This document shows positions 10,803 through 23,066 of a stretch of 64,000 nt of DNA, piece after piece. Position 1 is the stretch's first letter; every line of letters begins with the position of its first letter. The notes below the pieces were generated by a model that had not been told where the DNA came from, did no database searches, and saw nothing but the letters and a program-made list of their open reading frames with translations. The DNA is from Symsagittifera roscoffensis (lineage: Eukaryota > Xenacoelomorpha > Acoela > Convolutidae): assembly GCF_963678635.1 (NCBI RefSeq), contig NC_087067.1:40814379-40878378 (forward strand), written 5' to 3'. Both the position numbers and the translations under genes were made by a program.

Positions 10803-12015
10803 TTAATGGCTCACTATGGTATTCGTAGTCTGCTGTGTTTGTTGAAATTTTCTCCAGATAAAGTTTGCGTTTACCTCTCTTACTGAAACTAATTTTCTCT
10901 TCCACAACTTTGTACTCGAACCGTTTGACGTGTTTAGATTCTGATGTTTGAGCGTATTTAAAATAAAAGAGTTCACAGAGTCAAGTGAAGTATTTTTATC
11001 CGGACAAACGAAGGGTTTAATACTTTCGAAATGCAGACTCGAAAGGAAGTTAAATATTTCGTCAGCTGAAGTGTGCGAAGAACAACAGCACTGAATGATT
11101 CTCTCAGACACTGCTTTAACCAATCTCCCAGGCCTTATCTCGTTTTTAGTGAAAATCATTGCAGTTGGAATGAATGTGAGCACTTCTGGACTTAGGATGC
11201 CCGGCTTGCAAGGCAGTTATAAGATCGCAGACGCAGACGACGGCTTCCAGAAATGGATTTTGGTACTTTCGCCATCTAAGATGAGCCAATTTTGAATTGA
11301 CGGAACAAACTTGTATAGACGATACTGACATAATGAAACGTGAACTTTAGTGTTGAATCTAAGAGCAAGCTCTTTCATCAAAAACTCATAACCGTAGCGA
11401 GTTTTGCTACAAAAATGGACCAAATTATTTTGAAATGAACAGAGCCATGCGGACAAGGCTTAAAAGATAGCTCCCCCTACCAGGTATGAAATTGGAATCT
11501 GTTTTGCAAATAGTTGTGTCGATGTAAATATTATCAAAATTATGAACAGCAGTTTCTTGTAAATTGTCGAAAAGATGATTGATTCGCTTCGTATGACCAA
11601 GTTGCCATCTGAAATCGTCAGTAAAAAGGACAGATTTTTCTTCGGAAACTAGCAAGATCATTACTGAACCTGGGCAGTGACTTGCAGGAAAAAAGTGACA
11701 GTTAGTGTATGAGTCTCGTCCCCTTCCAATGAAACATTCAATGTTGTCTCATTATCTGAATTCAGAGGTATTATATATGGAGTTAAATGAACATAAAGCG
11801 GCAATGCACTCAACAAAGCAGCCGAAACTCTATTACAAAAAAGTTTCAATATATAGTGTTTTAACCTTTCAAAGAGCTCAGGCTCAATAGGGCCCATCAA
11901 GTGATCTGTATGGCAGTGCGAAAGAAAACAAAATCGTAGATTTGAGGTTCTCACCATTGAAGCGGTCAATTGAAACCCCAGGAAATTCAGATATTGGATC
12001 GGTAAATTCTGACAT
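10803..12015 (-). pseudogene. Artemis/SNM1C-like metallo-beta-lactamase nuclease, broken
   Basis: Reading the minus strand from ATG at 12015, the N-terminus 'MSEFTDPISEFPGVSIDRFN' is followed by the metallo-beta-lactamase motif 'FLSHCHTDHLMGP', then 'ASHCPGSVM', 'TDDFRW', 'YIDTTIC' and the beta-CASP part 'YGYEFLMKELALRF' and 'KIHFWKP', ending with 'LTFIPTAMIFTKNEIRP' and a tail to TAA at 10803. This order and spacing match Artemis (DCLRE1C), which opens V(D)J/NHEJ hairpin ends. The frame changes near 11930 (between the N-terminus and HCHTDH), at a T6 run near 11695, and near 11440; an in-frame TAA is at 11217-11219. No intron of normal form is needed, so it is either an intron-poor decayed gene, a retrocopy, or a badly sequenced one. 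Four separate breaks favour a pseudogene. Confidence 0.8.
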
Positions 12016-12479
12016 AATTATAGAAGGGAAAAGGAGGTATGAACAGTGAGTTAATAAAATGAGGAGAGACGATACATTTCTATAGTTTTTAAGAAAGCAG
12101 AAGACCACCACATTTGGATTGTCATGAGCCCGTTTTGAGTGTAAGCATCTATCCTTGGTTAATTTATACAATCAAAATTTTTATCATTTGGGCGGATATT
12201 TAAGATTACACGAGTGGATCCAAAAAACAATTACAATTAGCTTCAGAAGAGCCATTTTTCTCAAATCAAAAAATATATTTGGGAACTTCAATTCCACTAA
12301 CTACAAAAACTAAACAATTTAATTGATATGCGCACCCATCTAGAAGATTTCACATCAGGAAGCACAGTCGGAAGCACAATCTTGGAAGGCAGTTTTGGCA
12401 CAAAGGACTAACTAACTAAAGTTTTATAATAGAATTTTTTACTGATAAGTGGGCTGATATGACTATGTGACCGGCAAAT

Positions 12480-13310
12480 GATGATGAGGCGCCCGATACT
12501 GTGAGGCATACTGTGAGGCATAATGTGAAGTATTTTGTGAGGCATAATGTGAGGCATACTGTTGTTGACTGAAAGATAGAGTGATAAAGTGACTCTGGCT
12601 GATAAAGTTGGTACGAGCACTGTTGAGTGACGACTAAAGAAAACAGTTTTCTAATAAACTAGTCATAAAATATTTTAATATTATATTTTGAGATTTGAGA
12701 TTTTGAACCTTTACTAATAAATAGGGCATTTTGTAGCATTGATACTGGACGCGCGCTGTTGAGTGACGGCTAAAAAAACAGTTTTCTAATTAACTAGTCA
12801 TGAAACATTTTTGTAATAATTTTTTAGATTTGAGATTTTGAACCTTTATATGGACGTTGATTGGCTGTAACTGACTCTGAATGACTTTGATAAAGCTGAA
12901 AAGTGACTCCGATACGGCTGTCTGATAAAATAACTCTCATTGACTGACTGACTGGAGTGACTAAAGTGACTCTGGCTGACTGAATGATAGAAAAATAGAA
13001 GTGATAAAGTGATAGAAGTGATAAACTGACTCTGGCTGAGTGACTCTGATAAAGCTGGTACGAGCGCTGTTGAGTGACGGCTAAAAATAGTTTTTTAATA
13101 AACTAGTCAATTAAAGTTTTTGTATTATATTTTGAGATTTGAGATTTTGAACTTTTACTGATAAGTGAGGAAATTCTGTCTGAACGGCATAATGTAGCAC
13201 ACTGTCTGTACACACTGTAGCATACTACACGGCTAAAAAAAACAGTATTCTCATAAACTAGTCAAAAACCATTTTAGTAATATGTTTTGAGATTCTGAAC
13301 CTTTACAATG
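12480..13310. repeat. Composite repeat array: GTGAGGCATA tract plus four ~100-bp blocks
   Basis: A short tract of GTGAGGCATA/ATGTGA units lies at 12500-12560. Four copies of a block made of CTGTTGAGTGACGGCTAAAAA, CAGTTTTCTAATAAACTAGTC and TGAGATTTGAGATTTTGAAC start near 12622, 12758, 13068 and 13232, separated by TGACTCTGGCTGA/GATAAAGTGA-rich spacers. No coding sense. Confidence 0.8.
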
Positions 13311-13834
13311 AGGGTCCGACCCCACGCTGGGATGATCCAGCGGTTCTGGCGCGTCCTCGGCCCCGGGCCCGGCCTGGAAGCTTTGCAGTCGCGGTGACTG
13401 ACGGCGCTGCTCGTCCGCGACTGCGCGCCCGCCCGCTTGCCCAATTATAGGGCATGTCGTCATCACTGGATGAGTTGTCTTCGATTCGCCCATCCCAGAC
13501 CACAGCATGCCCGCGACCGCGACCCCGCACGTAGGAGAACGCAAGCGCTCTCCTCCTTGTCACTGCCCGAGAGCAGTTCAAAGTCGGAGACACTCCTCAG
13601 TTGCTCCGGTTCCGACTCCGAGTCGGAGTCACGGTAGGGCACCACTGTCTCGACTTCGATCGGGTCTCCTACCTCCTCATCGTCATCCTGGTCATTTGGT
13701 TCCTCGTCCGTGTCAGAGGAACTAAGCAAAGGTAAAACATGATCGATATGGAGGAAGGGTTGGATGTCTTTTTTGTTGCTTACATTGGGAAGGTTCAATT
13801 TAGTGGTCAAAGGTAGAAAGAAGAGGTTGTTCAC
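13303..13834 (-). CDS. Unrecognised acidic then RG-rich frame in a GC-rich island
   Basis: A minus-strand frame from ATG at 13834 has a hydrophobic start, then a strongly acidic Ser/Asp/Glu run ('SDTDEEPNDQDDDEEVGD', then 'DSDSESEPEQ'), and ends at 13463. In an overlapping frame (13593 to 13303) follow 'RGRGRGHAVVWDG', 'SSSDDDMPYNW' and Arg/Gly-rich repeats. If both belong to one protein, a slip near 13500-13540 is needed. Just upstream on the same strand (about 13955-13890) a short open stretch holds 'KCPFCRGDLPPFHSFRHM', which has C2H2 zinc-finger spacing. Such acidic N-termini occur in piggyBac-type transposases and in nuclear proteins, but no transposase core is seen here. Function unknown. 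The GC content is far above the surroundings. Confidence 0.3.
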
Positions 13835-13995
13835 ATGGCACCAGGGTTAGTTAGTTTAACAAGGTCAAAAGCAATAGTTACATGTGCCTGAACGAGTGGA
13901 AAGGCGGCAAGTCCCCCCGACAGAAGGGGCACTTTGGTTCTGGATCATCCTGTATTTTGATCCATCATCTCAAACACAACATCCCGCAGGAGACT

Positions 13996-14291
13996 TGAGT
14001 CGCAAAAAAAAAACGCAATTTAGCTAATTTTGGTCGCACAAAGTGGCAATATAGCTAATTTGGGTCTCGCAAAGTCGCAACATAGCTAATTTGGTCGTGC
14101 AAATCGCGCAAATATTGCGGTCGCACAAACTCGCAACATACCCATTTCAGTCACAATTGTCGCAGCATACCCTTTTTGGGTCGCGCAAAGTCGCAACAAA
14201 CCCATATTAGGTCGCAATTGTTGCAACATACCCGATTTGGGTAGCAATGGTCGCAACATACCCATTTTGAGTCGCAATGGTCGCAACATAA
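13996..14291 (+). repeat. Minisatellite, GGTCGCAACATACCC-like unit
   Basis: About ten imperfect copies of a ~30-bp unit built from GTCGCA(C)AA, GTCGCAACATA and GCTAATTT or CCCATTTT. The left copies carry TAGCTAATTT and the right copies ACCCATTTT, so the array has two subtypes. Confidence 0.85.
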
Positions 14292-15469
14292 ATCCCCGAA
14301 CTCGACCCGGGTTCTCACTGATTTTCTACGAATGCATACAGACCTATAATATAGATCAGATTCATTACAAAATAATCTTTCTCAAGGATACACTAATTAT
14401 ACTGTATCGGATTCCACAAACTAAAATTGCACATAAGCAACGATCTCACCTTAGTGAGATCTGCAACTTTGCAAGCCAGCTATACAAGTTTTTTGAAGGC
14501 ATATGCTTAAAAACACAAAAATATGTCTCAGAGTCTCATAAATGTTCATGCCTCCATTTACTTTCTGCGTGTTATCTTCGCCGTTTGGTTTGTTTACTGC
14601 AAGCACAATCAGTTTGTTTATTTATTTATTTTTTTTGCTTTAGCAGAAACAGTGAATCATGGTGGACCCTACCTTTCCTTGGGTGTTGGATTTTTGAACG
14701 AGAGTTGAAAGTTTTGTACGACTCGTCTGCCGCGACTTTAGTTTAGCACCAATTATTGTGGCATAAGTAATTTGTCGAGACATCTACTTCGTATGGTCGT
14801 TGAGTATACACTTCTCCTTTAATGTGTTCCATCCATAAGAATACTTTTTACATTTAAGCTCGAATATCCCAATCTTGATGGTTAGAGGAAAGAACAGCGC
14901 AGCTTTCAGCAATGTTTCTTGATACCCTCGTTTTTGAAAACCGTTGTAATGTGAGTCTCGCCTTATTTTTTTCTATTTGTCCACTTGTTTCGATTTTTGA
15001 AGAAAGTGACGAATATATGTTCTTGGGGTAGTTTTTTATTCAGACCATCTTCAAAAGAATTTTTCCTCTTGAGGGCTCAGTTCCTTGATCTGCGTGACAA
15101 ACCTCCGAGCTCGCACACCACTATATTAACTTGACTAGGAGTCTGAAGAAACTGCTCGTTTTAAATTTAATGCTGAAATTGTAACGTGCGTTACAAATTA
15201 ACCCGCACAAAAAAATCTTATTTGTTCCTTTTACGACTCAAATTTTAACATTTAATGCTTGATATTGTCCGACAAAAAAACCATAATATGCCTATATTCA
15301 TTAACCAAAAAATATTCGAGACCAGTTAATGGGCAGTCGGGAATTCAGGGCTTTGACCTGATTTAAGTAGTCTTACTCAATAAACTTGAGTTTTTTAATC
15401 AGTTTTTTTTTTGATTCCACTTCCCCTTTTTTATAAACAGATAAAACCGATGAATCACTTCTCATTACA
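14292..15469. other. Stretch without a recognisable gene
   Basis: An open frame at 14237-14746 starts inside the minisatellite and has no recognised domain; a poly-T stretch and hydrophobic codons give it a false membrane-like look. No RNA genes or other elements seen. Confidence 0.4.
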
Positions 15470-15669
15470 TTACGAGCTCAAACTGTGCTCTGGATAATCG
15501 CACAATTTGGTGTCTGTATGATCCTAGATTCCAGAGGCATGAATTTAAACATATTAAAAAATTGTCAGAACAAACATAGAGAATGAAATAACAAAAGAAG
15601 AACAAAGGGAACGTCCTTGTTGTGAAATCTGCTTACAATTCACCGAATGCACAGTTTGGCCTCGTAATG
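15470..15669. mobile_element. 200-bp MITE with ~21-bp terminal inverted repeats
   Basis: The left end CATTACGAGCTCAAACTGTG is matched at the right end by the reverse complement ACAGTTTGGCCTCGTAATG (two mismatches). The interior is non-coding. A related left end stands alone at 9918. Target duplications are not clear (the flanks are A/T-rich). The family is non-autonomous; its transposase is not in the window. Confidence 0.7.
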
Positions 15670-15708
15670 AAAGATGTGCGTTTAATGAGCGTGTGCCAAT
15701 GCGTTGTG

Positions 15709-15795
15709 TTTGCGTGTGCTTAGGTGGTTGTGTGTATGGGTGTTTGAGTTGTGTTTGCTTGCGTGTATGTGTGTGTGTCTGTGTGTGTGCGTGCT
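15709..15795 (+). repeat. TG-rich microsatellite
   Basis: Imperfect (TG)n with GTGTTTG and TGCGTG interruptions, directly to the right of the MITE. Confidence 0.85.
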
Positions 15796-18700
15796 AGGCT
15801 GTAGCTTGAATTTTAATTAAATTAGTTGAAGAACCTAAAACAAAATTTGCTCTTTGACAGCAGCTTTCAAAGATTTTGATTTCACACAAACTATTTTGAT
15901 CTATGCTGAACAAATTTCAAAAATAATTCTCCAAATTTTGAAAAAATTCAACCGTTTAAAAAACGGGATCAAATGAATATCTGATGTACTTTCATATCGA
16001 TTCTTGGTTTTCAATACCATTTTTGTTGTTCCATTTTAATGGTTAAGTACTGAATTCTGCAAAAAAAGACTGAATTTTGAAATAAAAAGGACTGAATTCT
16101 GCAAAAAAGTTTTATTTAGCCTTGAGTGTTCTGGCTGCCAATTAAGGTCTACGGAATATGGTTTGGTTCCGAACCAAAAATGAAAAATTGAAAATGTTTT
16201 TGAGATTTATCTTTGGAAATCTTTCCCTACACACTTTGTAAAATACAAAATGTTATTAACCTTAAATTGCACAGAGTATTAAATAGAGCAAAAAGAATGC
16301 CTCAACTCTATTTGGAATGATTTCTAAGAGGAATTATTATCCGCTAAAGTTTTTATAGCAACTTGCTTTTTTAACCCCTATAACTTAAAAAATATCATAA
16401 CATGTAGAATCCAATTTTCCAGTTGAGCTTAGGACAACAAAGTTTTTGAGAAAATTATTCAGTAAAACATCAAAGTTGTCTGGAAAAAGAAAAAATATTA
16501 GAGGACAAATATTTCGTCATTTTGCTCAAAACTCGAATCATTAATTACGTCTGTGTTCATTATATCTTTGCAAATTCTTGAGAAATTCAACTACACCTTA
16601 GTGATAGAATTTTTATAGACTAGTCAAATACTAGCGATTTGGCTCCATACAAAGAACCGCCGTTAAATCCGTGATCATTATATCCCTTGCACTTTGCTTG
16701 GTTTATTTGGGATTCTAAAATTTGCTTCTAAATTGAACCATGACTTGTTATTTTGATCAAAAAACAGGAAAAAACTATAAAATATGATTCGAAATTTTAA
16801 AGTCAACTTTCTTGGATCTTTGAAGTGTTTGTTTTTAGACAGATTAGAGCAAAATTTTATAATCAAAGTCAAATTTCATATGCAGTCAAGAATAGTTTAC
16901 TGGAATTTCAAAAATAGATTACTGGAATTTGCAAATAACAATGGTATGTGCATCCAGAGTTACTTTTTTTCATGCAAGTATTTTTGGTTAACTTTTGTTC
17001 AAATGATGACATGGTCAAATTATTTAAGTTCAATTTTAAATTATCCGTGTATTGGCAGCTGCCGGCTTATTTGATTTTTATATTTTTTATGGTCTAGCAT
17101 AAAAGCTTAGACAAATGTAGCTGCGGATAGATTTTACAATAAATTATAACATTGTTTTAGATAAAGCGCTTTGTTGTATAAAACAAATTTGCAACATGGT
17201 TGTGTATGAATGTTATACAAAACGCCAGGAAATGAGGGTAATTTCAGTAGCCAAAATCAAATCATTTTGTTATACAAATGTTAATCAATTCAGCATTTAG
17301 ATGATGCTTCCAAATATTTTTTCAACGAAAAAATTTTGATGTAACCGTGAAAAAAGTACCTAAAAAATTTCAAAAGCGAAACCTGAATTTTCAGGATGGT
17401 CAAAACTTTCATAACTTGAAAAAGACTGCTAACATAAGTGCGAGGCCTTGATTGTTTTGCCAAACCTTTGACATCTGCTTAGTGGTCGGTTTTATAAGCT
17501 TGACGATTTTTTCAAATAAAAACTGAAAAAATCTTTATTACACGCTATTTTTTACCATAAAGATAAATTTAGTGCAAAATACCAAAACAATTAGAGCTAA
17601 ATTTAATGATATATATACAATGAGGCGTTAAAAGCATGAAGTATATCGCGGGTTACTTATTCCAAATTGACCAAATTGGCGATTCTAAAACCCTCATAGC
17701 TTTGCGATAATTGGTCAGGATGGATTTTGCAAATAATTCAAGACCTTTGCAAATGATCCAAGACACAAGCTTTCAAAAAGAGAAAATTAAACGAGCCAAT
17801 TGGAAAAACGCATTTTATTTACTTGTGATGAAAAAGATAAAAAGGCTTTTAAATGAACCTTTTTAAAAAAAAAAGAGTTGGGGAAAGTATCACTGTTACC
17901 TGGGCGTAAAAAAAAATTATTTTGTTTTGCTTTGTCAACAAGAAAGATAAAAGCTTATTTTGTAGCTGTTTTCACACATGGAAACTCTGTACATCAATTT
18001 ACAACTGAAAAAAATCATCAAAATTAACTTCTGAGCAAAATGATAGCGTAACATATTTTGTTAGTGCTTTTCATTCCCGGATCGAGATTTTGCCAATTTT
18101 TTTTCTTGAGCGTTCAAATTCCTGAAATAAAATCTTTTCTCCATCCCCGGCGTTACGCATCAATAGATTGAATCATCATAGACAGAAAAAACTTCTCGGT
18201 TGCTAAGGGGACAGATAAAAAACAAGAGAGTTGCATTTAATTATTTATGCGCATGCTCCATGTAATAAGATGGCGACATTATGTAGCAATAAATAGTCGT
18301 TTTCCAACGTTAAATTTAGTTGGACACAAAATTTTCCTCGCTTGTTTTTAGAATAGTTAACAAAACCTGGCGAATTCAGTTTGTGCTCTGACCAGATAAA
18401 ATAGTCATATTTCTTTGTGTCTTATGTCAACATACCAATTGGCCATTAAAAAAGTAAGTGATGAGTTTTCCATTTAAAATACAAATTAGCTGCTGTGACA
18501 CTTAAATAAAGCTTGTTTTGCTAAAAAGCTCAGCGCATTTGTTAGTTTCTTTACGAAATTTCCTTTTGTAACCTATTTGTTAAATTTTAGACTACAAATA
18601 ACAGCTTGTTACGTTTGCGTTCCAGAGAAATGAAACCTACAAAGTCGATTAACTACTCTTATACTTGCGTGCTTTGATTATTCAAGCGTATTATGATTAA

Positions 18701-19340
18701 CATTAAAGGATGCCTTCTACTAAGCTTACGCAGCCTAGTACCACCAAAATCCCTTCATACTGATTTTGCAATTGTGGTCATTTAATAGGAAGCTTTAATG
18801 GGAAAAAGCCTCAACACATAGGTGAAACTCATATTTGTGAAACACAAAGAATCTCAGAGGAAGTGTAGAAGATTGGTTTCAAAGCGAAACTTTTTTTATC
18901 CACAATTCGATTCCACAAAACTCAAAAAAGATGTCACAGTTTCAAACTAAATTTCAATAAACTTTATAATAACACAATCAGAGATTGATCTGTCAGTGTA
19001 ACTTTACTGCAACTTTCACATTAATTTTACGCAGCTATTATAGGGTGTTGTTTTTAATTGTTTTTTAACTTAATTCAATAGCTTTTACTTTGCTCAAAAT
19101 CTACAAAAAAACAGGAGTTTCTTCTATTATTTTAGATTTTTCTATTTTTCTTATTCTTTATATTCAATTTTTGTGATCATGCACAACGACAGACTGCGTT
19201 TCTTCAACAAGGATATTTTTTAAGGAACAAGTATGCTCTGAAAAATTTCAAGTTTTGAACTGAGATTCATAAGACCTGAAAAAGTCAGGTTTCAAATCAA
19301 TTTATCTACACTGTAAAAATTTTTGAAAATAGTATCAGTT
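15796..19340. other. Gene-free AT-rich stretch
   Basis: No frame above background on either strand, no RNA gene and no long internal repeat recognised. It forms the left flank of the tandem duplication that begins at about 19341. Confidence 0.5.
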
Positions 19341-19649
19341 TTAGCGTTTCGACGGAGGTTGAAGGAGTTTTTAAAATTATGACTGCGGTAAAACTAATTA
19401 TGAGAAAATCAAATCAAAATGGCTCTTAAATTCTGTTTTCTACAGTGTTTATACAAAAATTAGGTGGTCTCTTTGCTACATAGCCTAGAACTAGTCCTTT
19501 TTGTTACTTCACAAATTAGATCATAATGCGCAATCAAAACAGGTTTTCATTTTAAGCGAGAGCTCAACTATTGGGTAATTTTCAGCCTTGAAACAGAAAA
19601 AAATTTATGGCTTCTAGGATTTGCACCAACTGCACAAAGTTCAGTGAGA

Positions 19650-22263
19650 ATGGGAAATTCACCGAGCAATCATGTGACTGATTGGAGTATAAACAAGTGC
19701 ACTTGCTGTGATCAGTCGTACTGGGTAGTATTTGAACGCAATTATTTCGCAAAGGGTGCTTGTCGATGGGCGTTCCGAGGTACATATTATGGCCAGGGAG
19801 AGCATGAGGGCCGCAAATGCGTCACCAAAGTTTTCCAAGTAAGTAATTTTAGGCTAGGAGGGATGCTGTTTGCACATAAGTATGTGGCAGCTACAAAAGT
19901 TTGTGTTATGGAAAACGAAATGCTATAAAATTTTTAGGGTTTTGAATTTAAAATTTATAATTTTTAAAAAAAATTACACAAGACGAAATACCAGTTTCGA
20001 GTTTCATCCAGAAGATCTACTGGTTCAATGACTTCATTGCCGAAAGTTCGAATGTATTCATGCATTTTGAAAAATCGACTTAAGCAGTGTACACTATTGG
20101 ATTATTTTTTATGATTACTCTATCGAGCAGCGTGGTATATTAATACGAACCTATTTTTTTCTAACTGTCTTAATCTAATTTTCAAATAAAAGTTTTCATT
20201 AAAAGTTGACGTATTTGGTGGCACTTTGCTATCGATCTGTAGCATTGGAAATTTCATGGGATCTGTTATCTGCTTTTTTGTGGCTAGTGTTTGTTATTAT
20301 TAAGCATTCGTGGCTGAGTGGTTGGTTCGTGAGACTCATAACCTCTAGTCTCGATCGGTCTAAAAGCCAATACAAGACGTAGCCGAACTCTTACAAATTC
20401 GATGTTATTTCTATGTTAAAACAAAAAAAGATTAAAATGTATTTCTATGTGTAATAATTTCGGCTAAGTTTGAATTACTTACTAATTGAATACTCTTCAG
20501 TGAACCGGCGCCTCATCTGGTATATCGAATTTTACATCTCAATTATATATTTTTTTCAAGTTTACTGGACGTTAAGCGTAAATATAATCATATAACTTCT
20601 GTTGCATAAGTTTTTGGAAAAATTATTTGGTTTCAACTTTAACTCAGTTGCCTTAGTTTTAGTTTTTTTTCAAATTGAAACGTACTATAAAATAAAAAGA
20701 AAAACTTATTTCTGCTTTAAGTCAACAACTGCCAAAAAGTACGACAACTGGGTGCCGGACATCAAAGCATCTGAACAAGCACAGAGAATGGCAAGAAGTT
20801 TCAACCAAGAGCATCCGACCAGTCGTCCCGTTCACTTCATAATACCTATTATCTGCAAGATGAAAGAAATTGGGTATAAAAAGGGCAAACTATTCAAGGA
20901 CGAAGACAAGAGATACGTGAAGAAATTGGCACGAAACTCAAAATGCTTTCTGAATCAAACAAGTATACAAAATTTTGCTGCATTTTAACTAAATGTTTTT
21001 TTTAAACCGAATCTACTCTGCATAAGCAAATTAGAGAGTAACATTTAAGGATAAATTATCGGGGTTGGCAGATAAAATCAAAAAAAATATTTTTTTATCA
21101 CGAAAAATTGGATTTTGTCAATTTTATAAATAAAAGTTGAAACTTTATATTGAAAAAAATTTGTCAAGTGAAACCAGGGAAGCTTGAATAAAGGACCGTT
21201 CACCTGAGTTTTGGTATAGAATACTATTGACTAATTTTTCTAACTCATGGGCAGTTTCAAATAAAATACAATTGTTTTTACAAATACGACAATAACAAAA
21301 AAATTCTGAAATTATTCCAAAAAAATTGTCAGTAAAATCAAATGGCGACAAAATTGCAGAGGGAAGCTTCAAAAAGTAGTTAAAAGAATAGACAAAAAAC
21401 AAAATCTTTCGCTGGCAAAACAATAGTTTTTCAGTTATTCAAGTGAGTTGAATTAGGTATTTTGTTGGTATTTGTCAAGTTTTGATCACATATAGTAGTT
21501 CTCAGCATTTTGGAATCGAAAACTTCTCTAAAACAGGAATTGATTGCCGTGGAACCATTCTTGGAAGGCGAGTACAAAAAAATCAACTCGAACAACGGAC
21601 TAGTCATGGAATTTTCTGAAGCGCTTGCAGCGTTTTCCCACTTCACTTTTATCGCATCGGGTGGACAGTTTGTCGTTTGCGACTTGCAAGGGGTCCAAAA
21701 CTACGTTTCGAGTTAAAATATTTAAAGCATTCAAATCACAATGTATCTACTCAATTTTCAAGAAAAACTGTCAGATAAAAATCGATAGCTTAAAAGTTAA
21801 CTTCAAGTGACAACAAAAATTAGAACAAAAGTGAACAAAGAAAATGCGTTGACTGCCGTTGAGTCACCATGTCGAAAAAAGAAACTTTGATAAAAATGTA
21901 TCAAATTTATTCAAATTTATTAAAAAATTACAACTTTTACCCCTAAAAATATTGTGAAATCAATTCGAAACTTAGGTTCGCAATGAAGACAGCTACTATC
22001 TTACGGACCCTGCAATTTGCTCGCGCAGACAAGAATATGGAACAACGGATCTCGGAGTAACGGGTATGGCTCAGTTCTTTGATAGACACCAATGTAGTCA
22101 AATATGCAAATCCTTCGAAAGGCCGGATTTCGAAAACAGCTACATCGTTACGGGATTGCAGCCTAAAAGGGGCTCAAGCTACACCTTTGAACTGACTAAG
22201 GCTCATATAAAAGCGAATAAGGACTTCAAAGATAAAATTACTCTCCCTACTATTGGCGAATAA
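19650..22263 (+). CDS. Alpha-kinase (atypical Ser/Thr kinase), four exons, copy A
   Basis: Proposed exons are 19650-19838, 20722-20962, 21499-21692 and 21976-22263, giving about 303 residues with phases that fit. Exon 1 holds 'FAKGACRWAFRG' and 'CVTKVF', the N-lobe with the ATP-anchoring Lys. Exon 2 holds the helix 'AQRMARSFNQE'. Exon 3 holds the hallmark 'AVEPFLEGEYKKINSNNG' and 'FSHFTFIASGGQFVVCDLQG'. Exon 4 holds 'LTDPAICS', the Gly-rich 'TTDLGVTGMAQFF' and the zinc-site 'RHQCSQICK'. These are the family's catalytic and zinc-binding blocks, in order. Donors GTAAGT (19839), GTATAC (20963) and GTCCAA (21693) and acceptors at 20721, 21498 and 21975 are visible; the exon 3 start is the least certain (an alternative acceptor is at 21536). 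A Cys-rich N-terminus ('NKCTCCDQ') precedes the kinase. Host gene; substrate unknown. Undamaged. Confidence 0.85.
20304..20370 (+). ncRNA. tRNA-like sequence (CAT anticodon-like), intron 1 of alpha-kinase copy A
   Basis: A box-A match (TGGCTGAGTGG) is followed by an arm whose loop reads CTCATAA between GAG and CTC, and by a weak B-box-like GTCTCGATCGGTC. This order resembles a tRNA-Met-like gene or the head of a tRNA-derived SINE. The acceptor stem does not pair well, so a pseudogene or SINE head is likelier than a working tRNA. Confidence 0.3.
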
Positions 22264-22367
22264 GCTCTCTTTTATATGAACATTTATAGATGTTTGACTA
22301 GTCCAAAGAAAACCGTAATGCCTAAAGTTGAATATAATTTTTCTTGACACCAATTTGAATATCATAT

Positions 22368-23066
22368 CAAAAAAGGAGTGAAATAAATAAAAAAAGATCA
22401 AATCACTCTGTCCAAATTACCCAATTGAGCTATTTTTAAACCATCATCAACGGTTAATTATCTGTTGAACTTTCATTGCTGGGCATATATATTTTAAAGT
22501 ATACTGAAGTCATAATTGTGAACTGCTGCTATTAACCAACCCGGGTTGAAGTTGCATTGCAACTCAGAAATATATCATTGCTATTGCATTGTTTTGACAT
22601 GTTTCAGGGATGTGCCAGCACAAATACATATATTTACTCTGTTTTAACCATGTTAATTTTTTTATCCTTAATTTTTGAAATCATTGATGTGAAATCTATT
22701 TTATCAATGTTTAGATACATTGACGTGACATCAATGAAACATCTATGTCACATCCATATTTGAACGACCGAGTTTGATTTTGTACGAAATTTCGATTTGA
22801 TTTCAAAGTTTTGCTACGTGTCGTTAAAGACAATTAAAATAGCCTTTCAGTATAGAAACTGCTAGAAACCACGAACACAAGATGTTTTTCTTACACACAG
22901 CTGAAAGTAATCTAAAACCCAGTTTTTTTTCTGCAAAAAAGTAGAAAAAGTTTTGGCCCTCTCCCCTAAGGGTGTGAAGAAACTAAGACGGGTCACCGGG
23001 CAAGTATATCAGGGCCTTGGTGTTTCACTGTATCTAAGTTTAGCCTTTTCGAAGCTGAATGTCACG
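22368..23066 (+). repeat. Left half of repeat R, copy A side, with Polinton target site
   Basis: This matches 32097-32795 and 53346-54071. From 22541 it begins with CCGGGTTGAAGTTGCATTGC, whose reverse complement ends R at 52548 (a terminal inverted repeat). Subterminal CATCAATGTTTxATxxA motifs follow. It ends in GTCACG (23061-23066), the 6-bp target copy next to the Polinton. Confidence 0.85.

Noticed and set aside
13999-14291. CRISPR-like or tRNA array
   Set aside because: Ordinary degenerate tandem repeat with no unique spacers or tRNA boxes.
14237-14746. 169-codon frame as a membrane protein
   Set aside because: It starts inside a minisatellite, its hydrophobic part comes from a poly-T run, and no family is recognised.
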